Shown here: positions 44,893-53,354 of the stretch, piece by piece
Layout: each line of letters starts with the position of its first letter
How positions within the stretch are numbered: the stretch's first letter is position 1
Source of the DNA: Caldalkalibacillus mannanilyticus JCM 10596
Lineage (GTDB): Bacteria; Bacillota; Bacilli; Caldalkalibacillales; JCM-10596
Assembly (NCBI RefSeq): GCF_000615945.1
Contig: NZ_BAMO01000014.1
Coordinates: forward strand, 1 to 64,000
Direction of reading: 5' to 3'
DNA length: 64,000 bases
Program-made: the position numbers and the translations under genes
Notes under the pieces: generated by a model
Databases searched by the model: none
The model's input: only the letters and a program-made list of their open reading frames with translations
Told to the model about the DNA's origin: nothing

Positions 44893-46261
44893 TTAAAATC
44901 CTCTGTTTTTTCGTAAACGTTTTTGAAAATAAACAAGAAGCACAAGAGAAGCACATCCTAATAAAAGAGGGATAGGGATGGCGAGGTAGGGATAGGGAGC
45001 ACCTTCAAGCTTTAAGGTATCTGCTCTGTATTCCAACCGTTTTGCTGCGTATTCTGCTGTAAGCACATCGGTTTGCTGTGCCAAATCTTCTAAAGGAGCT
45101 TCTAAAACATAACGATCCGGCTCATGTGCATGTACATAGCTAAATTCAACAGAAGGATACTCGTTTTTCCAGAGTGAGATTGTTTCGTTAGTTAGCACAT
45201 TTGCTTTTGTTCCAGAAAGCAGCATTCGCTCAATAGGCGGTGCATTCTCCAGTGTGTACCGAGGAAGCAATGTAAGACCGTTCTTGGTTTGGATGGGCGA
45301 AAGCTTCTCGGCAATGGTTAAGGTTTCCATCGTTCCTGATGCAGAATACGTATCGAAGATGGTGGCTAGAGCGAACTCATCCATCTGATTGTAGAGCAAG
45401 ACGCCAACCTTTTGCTTGTTCCATCTATAGGCATTGTTAAGGAGATAGATGGTATCCTTCCACTGGAGCTTGAAAGGTTCCATGGAGGGATCTGTAACAT
45501 AGTGCTGGTTAGGATAGTTGATGGATTGGGCTGTATGTTGTGCTATTTCTTCACCGGCTAATTGAGAAATAACATAGAGTGTCGCATCAACTCCAGAAGA
45601 TAATCCGGCGGAAGAAACGATGGAGCTTCAACAACATAACGTTGATCACGGACCCAATGAACCTCGGGATATTTCTTCTCGAAGAGGATGACATCTCCCC
45701 AGTGTGAAGTGGCTTTCTTGTCATACAGTAGTCCTGTTTCTGCTAAGTTACCTGCACCTGCACAAATAGACAGGAGGATTGTCTGATCGCTTGAATGTTT
45801 CTGAATATAGTCAGAGATGGCTTGGTAATTTTCATGCTCCATGTTGAAAATAGCAGGAATGACAATCACTTCAGAACTACTTGCTAGAAGGGTATCCAAC
45901 TCAGCAAATGTAAAGTGAGGCATCAGGTCTAATCCACCTGTTAACGTGGCAGCCCTCTTTTCTGGGGCTACTGCAAACACATTAAATTTCTGAGTGGAAG
46001 CAAATAATTCATAGGGAGCAAGAAAATCAATCACTTCTGTGGGCACATCATTTCCTACTAATATAGCCACAGTTGGCTTAGCGGGATCATAATGTGGGGG
46101 GCAATTTGATCAATAAGAGTATAGGTTGGCTGCCCTTGAGAGGACATGGCTAGATTCATTGATGAAATGATGCCAATAACACCTGCAAGGATCGGAAGAA
46201 AGAAAAAGGCAACGATATATATCAAACTACGAAACAATGATTTCAAGAAAATCTCCTCCAT
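44893..46261 (-). CDS. membrane-anchored tandem DJ-1/PfpI-like protein (two frameshifts)
   Basis: Three frames join into one gene of about 456 residues if one base is restored at 46096-46101 (six-G run on the plus strand) and one at 45615-45617. N-terminal helix (about residues 15-36), then a DJ-1/PfpI-like domain (VAILVGNDVPTEVIDFLAPYELFA, SICAGAGNLAETGLL with a nucleophile-position Cys, ATSHWGD..., the whole like the GlxA/AraC N-terminal type). A second, weaker domain with GVLLYNQMDEFALATIFDTYSASG follows, then a C-terminal helix and basic tail (FQKRLRKNRGF). The domain between the two helices should be outside the cell. Function unknown. Confidence 0.75.
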
Positions 46262-46364
46262 TTGAAATGTACTTTATTTTGAGTCTACTTTTTTTTCTGC
46301 TATGGATCATGTATCGAAGGTTGGTTTTTCCCCTATGTCTTTAGACGTAATGCAAGCACTAAAA

Positions 46365-46387
46365 AAGGTGACTTTTTGGGTCACCTT
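46365..46387 (-). terminator. terminator after the 67-residue protein gene
   Basis: AAGGTGAC pairs with GTCACCTT around a 7-base loop; the minus strand runs into TTTTTT. It lies 34 bases past the stop at 46421. Confidence 0.75.
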
Positions 46388-46420
46388 CTTTTCTATAAAA
46401 ATATTGATGAAAAGTAGAAG

Positions 46421-46624
46421 TTATGTATCTAAGCGGCGTAATATTTCTTGTTGAAGGGCAACATATTTTTTAGCTAATTCTGGCGAAAGGGTAATGGCCG
46501 TTTTTTGCTTAGATTTTAAAACATCCATCAATACATCATGATATGTTTGCAGCAAATCATGCCCTTTCCAATCCACGTATTGTTGTCTTAGCCCTTCAAC
46601 CTCTTTTTGAATCGTTTGTTCCAT
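46421..46624 (-). CDS. small helical protein of unknown function
   Basis: 67 residues, charged and predicted helical (QKEVEGLRQQYVDWKGHDLL, SPELAKKYVALQQEILRRL). The AGGAGG 7 bases before its ATG and a dedicated terminator argue that it is real. It diverges from pyrD. No family recognised. Confidence 0.65.
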   Translation of the reverse strand: MEQTIQKEVEGLRQQYVDWKGHDLLQTYHDVLMDVLKSKQKTAITLSPELAKKYVALQQEILRRLDT

Positions 46625-46797
46625 TGTGAAACCTCCTATAAATCATCTCTGTTTTTCTATGACCATTCATGTATATGTCGATGTTGTTAAAAATAGACCC
46701 CCTTTTGTTGTTTTGTGATCTACTGCACTATATAATGCCGAATAAGTATGCTAAGATAAAAACTAAAAAATGTGATACGAGTAGAGGAGTGGATCCA

Positions 46798-47895
46798 GTG
46801 CTGTATACTAAAATCGTAAAGCCCTACATGTTTAGAAAAGATCCTGAAGAGGCTCATCATCTGACAATCGGTTTGATGAAGCAGTTAGGGCGAAATCCAG
46901 TAGGACGAGCTATCTTGCATAATTTATATGGAGTACCTGAACATCCACCATTAGTTCAAGATTTATGGGGGGTTACGTTTCCAAATCCAGTTGGTCTGGC
47001 TGCTGGATTAGATAAAAATGGAGAAGCCATTCCTGGCTTATCTCAAATCGGGTTTGGCTATATCGAGATTGGTACATTAACTCCAAAGCCGCAGGAAGGC
47101 AACGAGCTTCCTCGCTTATTTCGACTTATTCCTGATCAAGCTCTGATTAACCGGATGGGATTTAATAACAAGGGAGTTGAAAAAGCAGCCGAAGAGCTCT
47201 CTCAGGTGAAGGTGAAGCCAATTCCTATAGGAGTTAATATAGGAAAGAACAAACTGACACCTAATGAACAGGCTGTGGAGGATTATCAAGCCTGTATTCG
47301 GGGCTTGTATCCATATGGAGATTATTTTGTGATTAATATAAGCTCTCCTAATACTCCTGGTCTGCGTAACCTACAGCATGGGGAAGAGCTAAAACAATTA
47401 ATTACTGGAGTATTAGATGAAGTCAATGTGCAGGTCAAAGAGAAGAAGGTAAGCAAAAAACCTGTACTAGTGAAGCTAGCACCAGATCTGACACAGGAAG
47501 AATTGAAACAAATGGTGGAAAGCATTCTTGAAACAGAGATAGCCGGAATTATAGCAACCAATACGACTCTAAGCAGATCAGGGCTCCTTGATGTGAAGCG
47601 TGATGAAGCTGGCGGATTGAGTGGGCGACCTCTCACTCAGCGTTCAACAGAGGTAATAGCAGAAATTTACCGCTTAACTAAAGGGAAGCTTCCGATCATT
47701 GGAGTTGGAGGGATTTTTACTGGAGAGGATGCCTATGAAAAAATCTGTGCAGGAGCATCACTGGTTCAGATCTACTCTGGTTTAATCTATAAAGGACCTG
47801 AGGTGTTGAAGGAGATAAATCGTGACTTGTTAAAATGTTTAGAGGCAGATGGTCACACTCATATTCAAACTGCCATAGGTTCAAAAGTGAAATAG
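46798..47895 (+). CDS. pyrD: dihydroorotate dehydrogenase (quinone), class 2
   Basis: A 365-residue membrane-associated flavoprotein oxidising dihydroorotate to orotate with menaquinone as acceptor. Class 2 signatures: N-terminal helical membrane-binding segment (IVKPYMFRKDPEEAHHLTIGLMKQLG), VGLAAGLDKNGE, NRMGFNN, GVNIGKNK, INISSPNTPGLR with the catalytic Ser, NTT and GVGGIFTGEDAYEKICAGASLVQIYSG. GTG 46798 is preferred (GAGGAG 8 bases upstream) to the open frame beginning 46669. It is not in a pyr operon. A strong terminator follows. Confidence 0.93.
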   Translation: MLYTKIVKPYMFRKDPEEAHHLTIGLMKQLGRNPVGRAILHNLYGVPEHPPLVQDLWGVTFPNPVGLAAGLDKNGEAIPGLSQIGFGYIEIGTLTPKPQEGNELPRLFRLIPDQALINRMGFNNKGVEKAAEELSQVKVKPIPIGVNIGKNKLTPNEQAVEDYQACIRGLYPYGDYFVINISSPNTPGLRNLQHGEELKQLITGVLDEVNVQVKEKKVSKKPVLVKLAPDLTQEELKQMVESILETEIAGIIATNTTLSRSGLLDVKRDEAGGLSGRPLTQRSTEVIAEIYRLTKGKLPIIGVGGIFTGEDAYEKICAGASLVQIYSGLIYKGPEVLKEINRDLLKCLEADGHTHIQTAIGSKVK

Positions 47896-47930
47896 TTGGA
47901 TGAAAAAGAAACGATTCTTACTGCCTAAAC

Positions 47931-47986
47931 AGTATCCTATAGAGTAGACATTAAAAAAAGTCTACTTATAGGGTACTTTTTTTTCA
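47931..47986 (+). terminator. strong terminator of pyrD
   Basis: AGTATCCTATAGAGTAGAC pairs with GTCTACTTATAGGGTACT in a long stem, followed by eight T. It ends right before the next promoter. Confidence 0.93.
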
Positions 47987-48030
47987 TTGACAATATATTT
48001 TGAATCAGTGCATTATTTAAGTAATACACT
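47987..48030 (+). promoter_or_regulatory. promoter and YtrA-type operator of the GntR-ABC operon
   Basis: TTGACA (47987-47992) with CATTAT (48011-48016) at 18 bases form the promoter. AGTGCATTAT and GTAATACACT (48007-48030) make a near-perfect 24-base palindrome over the -10, with the AGTG..ATTA half-sites typical of YtrA-group GntR repressors. Confidence 0.75.
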
Positions 48031-48066
48031 AAAACATTAATGCTTAGATCGTAGAGGAGGAACAGG

Positions 48067-48453
48067 ATGTCAGTGTTTAATAATGCCCAACCCATCTATA
48101 TGCAAATTATTGAACAATTTTATTATCAGATCTGTAGTAGTGAGATATTACCTGGAGAAAAGCTACCCTCAGTTCGTGAAACGGCGGTTCAATTTGGAGT
48201 GAACCCTAATACGGTTCAACGAGCTTATATGGAAATGGAGAGAAATGGGGTTATAGAAGCGAAAAGAGGGCAAGGGTCTTTTGTGACTGAAGACCTTACC
48301 TTGTTGAGGCAGCTGCGAGCCAATATGGCAGAGGAGCGGATGAATCAATTCGTGAACAATATGTATGAGTTGGGTTTTTCAGCAGAGGAAGTACTAAAAC
48401 AGGTGACAGCCATATTGAACAATAGGAGCGGGGAGGATAGCTGGAATGAATGA
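48067..48453 (+). CDS. GntR family transcriptional regulator, YtrA subfamily
   Basis: A 128-residue regulator with the GntR winged helix-turn-helix (PIYMQIIEQFYYQICSSEILPGEKLPSVRETAVQFGVNPNTVQRAYMEMERNGVIEAKRGQGSFV, residues 9-74) and a short C-terminal helical tail rather than a ligand domain, the mark of the YtrA subfamily. It should repress itself and the coupled ABC genes through the palindrome at 48007-48030. Its end overlaps the next start by 8 bases. Confidence 0.88.
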   Translation: MSVFNNAQPIYMQIIEQFYYQICSSEILPGEKLPSVRETAVQFGVNPNTVQRAYMEMERNGVIEAKRGQGSFVTEDLTLLRQLRANMAEERMNQFVNNMYELGFSAEEVLKQVTAILNNRSGEDSWNE

Positions 48454-49150
48454 GCATATTATCCAAATCCAAAATGTATCGAAAAAATATGGATTTAAAG
48501 AAGCACTGCTCCCCTTCGATTTAATGGTTCCCAAGGGGGGCATTGTTGGGCTCATAGGACCGAATGGAAGCGGAAAATCGACTTTACTAAAGATGATTGC
48601 TGGCTTAGTGCACCCAAGCACAGGCGAAATTATAGTAGATGGAACGCGTGTGAGAGATCGCTTAATTAATAGAAAAGTCGTTTATCTCTCAGAGGTTGAT
48701 CATCTTTATCCCTTCTATAACGTAAAAGAAACGTTAGAATTTGCAAACATCGTCTTTCCAGATTTTGATGTGAAGAAAGCATTAGAAATCCAAAAGATGT
48801 TAAACCTTGACTCGTATACAAAGGTAAAGAGTTTATCCAAAGGAAACAAGGCACGCCTTAAGATCATTCTAGCCATGGCTAGGAAGGTGCCTGTCGTTCT
48901 GCTGGATGAACCTCTCTCTGGTTTAGATCCTCTAGTACGTGAGGACATCATTAAATTGATCGCTTCGTATGGCGGAACGACTGAGCAAACCATGATTATT
49001 TCCACGCACGAGGTGAGTGAGATTGAACCGATGCTAGATTATGTCATTCTGTTGAAATATAGCAAAATGGCTTACTTTGATAAGGTTGAAACATTACGAG
49101 AAGAGTATGGACAGAGTGTGCTCGATAAGCTTAAGGAGGTACTAGCATGA
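48446..49150 (+). CDS. ABC transporter ATP-binding protein
   Basis: A 234-residue ATPase with Walker A GPNGSGKST, signature SLSKGNKARL (a C-motif variant usual for export systems of this group), Walker B VVLLDEPLSGLDPL and H-loop STHEVSEIE. It pairs with the permease that follows (4-base overlap) and the GntR repressor; such YtrA-linked systems are often induced by cell-wall antibiotics. Confidence 0.9.
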   Translation: MNEHIIQIQNVSKKYGFKEALLPFDLMVPKGGIVGLIGPNGSGKSTLLKMIAGLVHPSTGEIIVDGTRVRDRLINRKVVYLSEVDHLYPFYNVKETLEFANIVFPDFDVKKALEIQKMLNLDSYTKVKSLSKGNKARLKIILAMARKVPVVLLDEPLSGLDPLVREDIIKLIASYGGTTEQTMIISTHEVSEIEPMLDYVILLKYSKMAYFDKVETLREEYGQSVLDKLKEVLA

Positions 49151-49911
49151 GAGCATGGTGGGGTTTAGTCGTGAAGGAGCTAAGAGATAATAGTAGCTTC
49201 ACATGGATTGGAGTAGGATTTTTACTTCTTTATATCGTGGTTGGAATTATGCTAGCTCCGAAGGGAGGAGTATTATTTGTCGGTAGTGTGCTTATTTTTC
49301 TATTGCATCTTCTACTCATGGCAATGATCGTTATGATCTCGTTTTTAAAGGAGTGGAGAACGGGAAGTTCGCACTTTTGGTTAACGATTCCTATGAGAGG
49401 ATTTTCTTTACTTACATCTAAATTCGTCGCTAGCTTTCTGCAAATTCTGCTGACGATGGCAATATCCCTAGTCGTCATGATCCTTATGTATCAGTTAGAT
49501 GTACTCGCTAGCTATACTAGCATCGACCAATTCCATCAGGTGTTTCATACCAACTTTATGGAGCTGGTGCGTGAGTTTGGTTGGATTGTCCTTCTAGCGA
49601 TTTTATTGACGACAATTTATCTGGCAAGTCTTTTCTTATTTGTAGCGGTGTGCTCCAAAGCAATGAGGAGAGGAGGATGGATCGTAGGGATTTTGGTATT
49701 GTTTTTTAAGTTCTATCTTCTAACTCTTTTTTCAGGTACGGCGGCTTATGCAACGCTTGCTCAGTGGGGACCTATCTTGAGTGAACAGCAAATTCAAGAT
49801 TTATCTGATAAGTTTCACATAGAGCTTTCTAATCTGGAACAGAACAACTCGATTGATACTGGAGAAGGAGAGTGGAGTGTTGATTCAGGGGCGATGAGCC
49901 AGTTCTTTTAA
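49147..49911 (+). CDS. ABC transporter permease
   Basis: A 254-residue membrane protein with about six helices and a cytoplasmic start (RAWWGLVVKELRDNSSFTWIG). It has the general layout of the ABC-2 export permease coupled to YtrA-type operons, with a hydrophilic C-terminal tail (EQNNSIDTGEGEWSVDSG). The substrate is unknown; a peptide or antimicrobial is likely from the operon type. Confidence 0.82.
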   Translation: MRAWWGLVVKELRDNSSFTWIGVGFLLLYIVVGIMLAPKGGVLFVGSVLIFLLHLLLMAMIVMISFLKEWRTGSSHFWLTIPMRGFSLLTSKFVASFLQILLTMAISLVVMILMYQLDVLASYTSIDQFHQVFHTNFMELVREFGWIVLLAILLTTIYLASLFLFVAVCSKAMRRGGWIVGILVLFFKFYLLTLFSGTAAYATLAQWGPILSEQQIQDLSDKFHIELSNLEQNNSIDTGEGEWSVDSGAMSQFF

Positions 49912-49922
49912 GAGGTGGAGCA

Positions 49923-50018
49923 ATGATGTTTTGGGGCGAGTGGATATGGAACTTTAGCTTAATCATTTTGATCCTTTATGCCTCAGGAGTCTTGTTGGAT
50001 CGCCGTGTGGGAGTATGA
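49923..50018 (+). CDS. 31-residue single-helix membrane peptide
   Basis: ATG 49923 opens 31 codons (MMFWGEWIWNFSLIILILYASGVLLDRRVGV, written here in pieces: MMFWGEWIWNF, SLIILILYASGVLL, DRRVGV) ending TGA 50016-50018. AGAGGTGGAGCA supplies a good ribosome site and the gene follows the permease by 11 bases. A single transmembrane helix with a positive end suggests a small accessory subunit of the transporter. Confidence 0.6.
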   Translation: MMFWGEWIWNFSLIILILYASGVLLDRRVGV

Positions 50019-50043
50019 TAGCGATGCTCCTCTCTTGCTTTTA

Positions 50044-50064
50044 ATCGTAATTATTATGAATTAC
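50044..50064. promoter_or_regulatory. Zur box 1 (zinc uptake regulator site)
   Basis: TAATCGTAAT-T-ATTATGAATT matches 17 of 20 defined positions of the Bacillus Zur consensus (AAATCGTAAT N ATTACGATTT) as I remember it. It lies just before the -35 of the operon promoter. Confidence 0.75.
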
Positions 50065-50069
50065 TATTT

Positions 50070-50098
50070 GACTAATGAATAATAATCATTTAAAATCA
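50070..50098 (+). promoter_or_regulatory. sigma-A promoter of the zinc operon
   Basis: TTGACT (50070-50075), exactly 17 bases, TAAAAT (50093-50098). The spacer is itself a palindrome (AATGA-ATAATAA-TCATT). The promoter lies between the two Zur boxes. Confidence 0.75.
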
Positions 50099-50103
50099 TT
50101 TAC

Positions 50104-50124
50104 AAATAGTAATAATTATTATTT
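50104..50124. promoter_or_regulatory. Zur box 2
   Basis: AAATAGTAAT-A-ATTATTATTT matches 17 of 20 positions of the Zur consensus and falls at the likely transcription start, 24 bases before the GTPase start codon. Zinc-loaded Zur bound here would block transcription. Confidence 0.8.
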
Positions 50125-50147
50125 AAATAAGGCAAGAGGTGGATATA

Positions 50148-51349
50148 TTGAATCAAAAGAAAATACCAGTGACAGTGCTAAGCGGATATTTGGGTTCAGG
50201 AAAAACAACGATTTTAAATCATGTCTTACAGAACCGAGAAGGACTCAGAGTAGCCGTCATTGTTAACGATCTAAGTGAGGTGAATATTGATGCAAACCTG
50301 ATCAAAGATCAGGGAGCGTTATCCCGCACGGAAGAGAAGCTTGTGGAAATGTCTAACGGCTGTATTTGCTGTACTTTGCGCGAGGATTTATTAAGAGAGG
50401 TAGAACGTTTAGCAGGAGAAGGAAAATTTGACTACATCCTAATTGAGTCAACGGGAGTGGGAGAACCTGTCCCAGTCGCCCAAACCTTCTCTTACATTGA
50501 TGAAGAACATGGCATTGACTTATCTTCACTTTGCCAGTTAGACTGTATGGTGACCGTAGTGGATGCCTATCGTTTTTGGCATGATTTCTCATCTGGAGAA
50601 AGTCTACTTGACCGTCAGGAAGCGGTTGGAGAAGAGGATACTCGGGATGTAGTAGACTTGCTCATTGATCAGATCGAGTTCTGTGATGTTCTGATTCTGA
50701 ATAAAACCGATTTAGTTGAGGAGCAAGATTTGTATTACCTAGAAGGTGTTTTAAGGAAACTACAGCCAAGAGCCAAGCTTATTCGTGCGGCACAAGGCAA
50801 GTAGATCCAAGAGAAATTCTGAATACAGGATTATTTGATTTTGATCAAGCAAGCCAGTCAGCAGGGTGGTTGAAGGAACTGCAAAAAGAAGTTCATACTC
50901 CTGAAACGGACGAATATGGTATTTCTTCTTTTGTCTATCGTCAAAGACGTCCTTTTCATCCTGAGCGTTTGCAGCAGTGGCTGGAAGAGTGGCCGGAAGA
51001 GGTAGTAAGAGCAAAGGGAATTGTCTGGATTGCTTCTCGTAACCATATTGCCGGGAATATTAGTCAAGCAGGTCCTTCTATTCAGTTTGGTCCAGCTGGT
51101 TATTGGATTGATACATTGCCAGAAGCAGAAAAAAGAATGATGATTGATGAAAATCCAGAGGTCAAGAAGGATTGGGACGAACAATGGGGAGACCGCATAA
51201 CAGAGGTTGTTTTCATTGGAATAGAGCTAGTGCCTGAGGAAATCATCTCTTCTTTAGACCTATGTCTTCTGACAGAGGAAGAAATGCAAGGCGATTGGAG
51301 TAAGCTTAAAGATCCGCTTCCTAAGTGGATCGAAACCGTTTCGGCATGA
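50148..51349 (+). CDS. zagA: zinc-trafficking GTPase of the CobW/COG0523 family, ZagA/YciC type (frameshifted)
   Basis: A metallochaperone GTPase believed to supply zinc to essential apo-enzymes during zinc limitation. The first frame (TTG 50148 behind GAGGTGG, to 50804) has Walker A GYLGSGKTT, the CxCC motif in NGCICCTLRED, ESTGVGEP and NKTDLV. The C-terminal CobW domain is in the next frame (FDFDQASQSAGWLKEL..., FHPERLQQWLEEWPEEVVRAKGIVWIASRN, SIQFGPAGYWIDTLPE, ITEVVFIGIEL). One base missing near 50796-50799 joins them as AAQGQVDPREILNTGLF. Total about 400 residues. Flanked upstream by Zur boxes and downstream by a C-minus L33 gene, as in B. subtilis zinc stress genes. Confidence 0.9.
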
Positions 51350-51426
51350 TGAAAGATACTTGATGAAAAACAAATGAAAGACAAATGAAAACTATAAAAA
51401 AATGAAAATACACAGGAGGAAGAATC

Positions 51427-51576
51427 ATGAGAGTAAACATTACCTTAGCATGTACAGAATCGGGAGACCGCAATTATATTACAACGAAAAATAAACGAAC
51501 CAATCCAGAGCGTCTAGAGTTAAAAAAATATAGTCCGCGACTAAAAAAATATACGATTCATCGTGAAACGAAGTAA
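51427..51576 (+). CDS. rpmGC: zinc-independent 50S ribosomal protein L33 (RpmGC type)
   Basis: 49 residues, almost identical in pattern to B. subtilis Rpm[22 protein letters not shown] then [21 protein letters not shown] and YTIHRETK. The zinc-ribbon CxxC pairs of the normal L33 paralogues are missing; the second cysteine of the first pair is Ser, and the later one is Ser too, leaving a single Cys9. Such C-minus forms replace zinc-containing L33 when zinc is scarce, freeing the metal. AGGAGG precedes it and it follows the zagA-like gene in a Zur-controlled operon. It is too short for many gene finders. Confidence 0.92.
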   Translation: MRVNITLACTESGDRNYITTKNKRTNPERLELKKYSPRLKKYTIHRETK

Positions 51577-51578
51577 GG

Positions 51579-52040
51579 ATGGGAGAGCTTTCTCGTCACA
51601 GCTCTGAGCGATGGAAAAGAAGGATGGAAGAAAGAAATAGCTGGCTTGAGGTGCCAAAGGTGAGCAAAAAGGCGAAGGTCGTCGTTAAGATGGGGGATAC
51701 ACTTGTCGATCAAGAGTTGTACCCTGCTTTGCTTATTTTGAATCAAATGGGGATTCAGACTGAATATTCTTGTGCAGGAGTAAGTGTATTAGATGAACCA
51801 GAAGATCATTCCCTGTATGCTTATGTGACGATCTTCGACTCTCCTCAGGCGCAAAGCTTTATCAGCTATATTCAAGAGAAAATGAGTCATCGTGTGCTGA
51901 TTTCATTTGAACAAGAAAGAAACCGTTATGATCTTTCTTCATTTTTTATTCAGCATAATCGAAGCTTCTGCCATGCTCTTTATTTAATCGCTTCTCAGTT
52001 TCAAAAACAATATTTCCAAGAGAGAGTTCTCAATGCTTGA
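51579..52040 (+). CDS. uncharacterised protein of a zinc-starvation operon
   Basis: 153 residues, soluble, no signal peptide. The ATG lies two bases after the rpmGC stop (TAAGGATG), so translation is probably coupled, and no terminator separates the two genes. A basic start (RHSSERWKRRMEERNSW) is followed by a compact domain with KVSKKAKVVVKMGDTLVDQELYPALLILNQMG, YSCAGVSVLDEPEDHSLYAYVTIFD, SFISYIQEKMSHRV and FFIQHNRSFCHALYLIASQF. It has two Cys and several His but no zinc-binding pattern I know. Shared Zur control implies a zinc-limitation role. I recognise no family. Confidence 0.75.
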   Translation: MGELSRHSSERWKRRMEERNSWLEVPKVSKKAKVVVKMGDTLVDQELYPALLILNQMGIQTEYSCAGVSVLDEPEDHSLYAYVTIFDSPQAQSFISYIQEKMSHRVLISFEQERNRYDLSSFFIQHNRSFCHALYLIASQFQKQYFQERVLNA

Positions 52041-52067
52041 GTTGAGAGCCCTCTCTTTCTTTTTTCC
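52020..52067 (+). terminator. terminator of the zinc operon
   Basis: GAGAGTTCTCAA pairs with TTGAGAGCCCTCTC (interrupted), followed by TTTCTTTTTT. It overlaps the last codons of the 153-residue gene. Confidence 0.75.
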
Positions 52068-52134
52068 TCCTATTCCAAGGATGAACGACTTATTGTACAA
52101 TTTATGAGTATAAATAGAAGAGAGGGAGAGAGGA

Positions 52135-53354
52135 ATGAGCCAAGTGAAGAAACCATTTACGGTATCAGAGAACTCACCCTCATGGATGAGTGAAATAGAG
52201 TCAGAGCTGTTCTCATTACGAGAGAAGGAATTACAACGAAGCCTAATAGTGACTGAGCAGGCTGCCGAAACGTGGATTGAACGAGAGGGAAAGAAGCTGT
52301 TAAACCTAGCCTCTAACAATTATTTGGGCTTAGCCAACAGGGAAGAACTAAAGCAGGGAGCGATTCAAGCCGTCGAATGGTATGGTGCAGGTTCAACCGC
52401 TTCTCGGCTCATTATAGGGAATCATCCTTTATATCAACAGGCAGAAGAGGCGCTGGTACAATGGAAGCAAGCCGAAGCAGGGCTGATTCTTAACTCAGGA
52501 TATACAGCGAATATAGGCATTATTTCTGCCTTAATGGACAGAGAGGGTGTCGTGTTTAGTGATAAGATTAATCACGCCAGCATTGTGGACGGAATGATTC
52601 TAAGTCGTGCGGAAATAAAGAGGTATCGCCATAAGGATTTGGCTCAGTTAGAACAAATGTTAAGCAAAACGCCCATAACAAAACGTAAATTGATCGTGAC
52701 CGATTCTGTATTTAGCATGGATGGGGACCTAGCTCCTTTAGCTGATCTTGTGCGCCTCAAAGAAAAATATAACGCCATTCTGATGGTAGACGAAGCCCAT
52801 AGCAGTGGGATTTATGGCAGCAGAGGAGAAGGATTGACCCATCACTTGCAATTGCACAGGCAGATCGATATACAGATGGGGACATTCAGTAAGGCGATGG
52901 GGAGCTTTGGAGCTTATGTTGTAGGCTCCTCACGACTGATTGAGTACCTCGTAAATAAAATGAGAAGCTTTATTTTTACCACGGCACTTCCTCCTGCTGT
53001 ACTTGGTTCAATTCTAGCCTCTATTTCTGTGGTACAGGAAGCGTCAATGGAACGTGAACAACTTCAAAAAAAGGCGCGTTATTTTCGTCAAGCACTTGAA
53101 AAGCTTGGATTCGCCCTTTGTGGCAGTGAAACACAGATCATACCGATTCTAGTGGGCTCCAATGATCGAACGATGGAATTTAGTCGTTTGCTTCAGACAG
53201 AAGCTTAGCCGCCATTGCTGTTCGTCCACCTACCGTTCCGGTCAATCAAGCCCGAATTCGGTTTACCGTGATGGCGACTCATCGCCAAGAAGAATTAGAG
53301 TCCGCTGTTGCTAAGATAGAAAAAATAGGTAGGAAGCTAGGGGTGATCTCCTGA
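52135..53354 (+). CDS. bioF: 8-amino-7-oxononanoate synthase BioF (frameshifted)
   Basis: PLP enzyme condensing pimeloyl-ACP (or CoA) with alanine for biotin. SNNYLGLANREELK, LILNSGYTANIGIISALMDREGVVFSDKINHASIVDG, DEAHSSGIYGSRGEG and the PLP-lysine GTFSKAMGSFGAYVVGS are all present. The first frame ends at 53208 after LLQTEA; one base near 53202-53204 gives TEGLAAIAVRPPTVPVNQARIRFTV and continues to TGA 53352-53354, about 406 residues. First gene of bioF-bioH-bioC. No BirA-type operator was seen upstream. Confidence 0.9.

Noticed and set aside
46669-46797. An earlier start for pyrD at 46669
   Set aside because: It adds 43 residues of non-family sequence, and the good GAGGAG site precedes GTG 46798.
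52068-52134. A BirA (biotin) operator before bioF
   Set aside because: No TTGTTAAC-type inverted repeat is present in the gap, only an AT-rich stretch.
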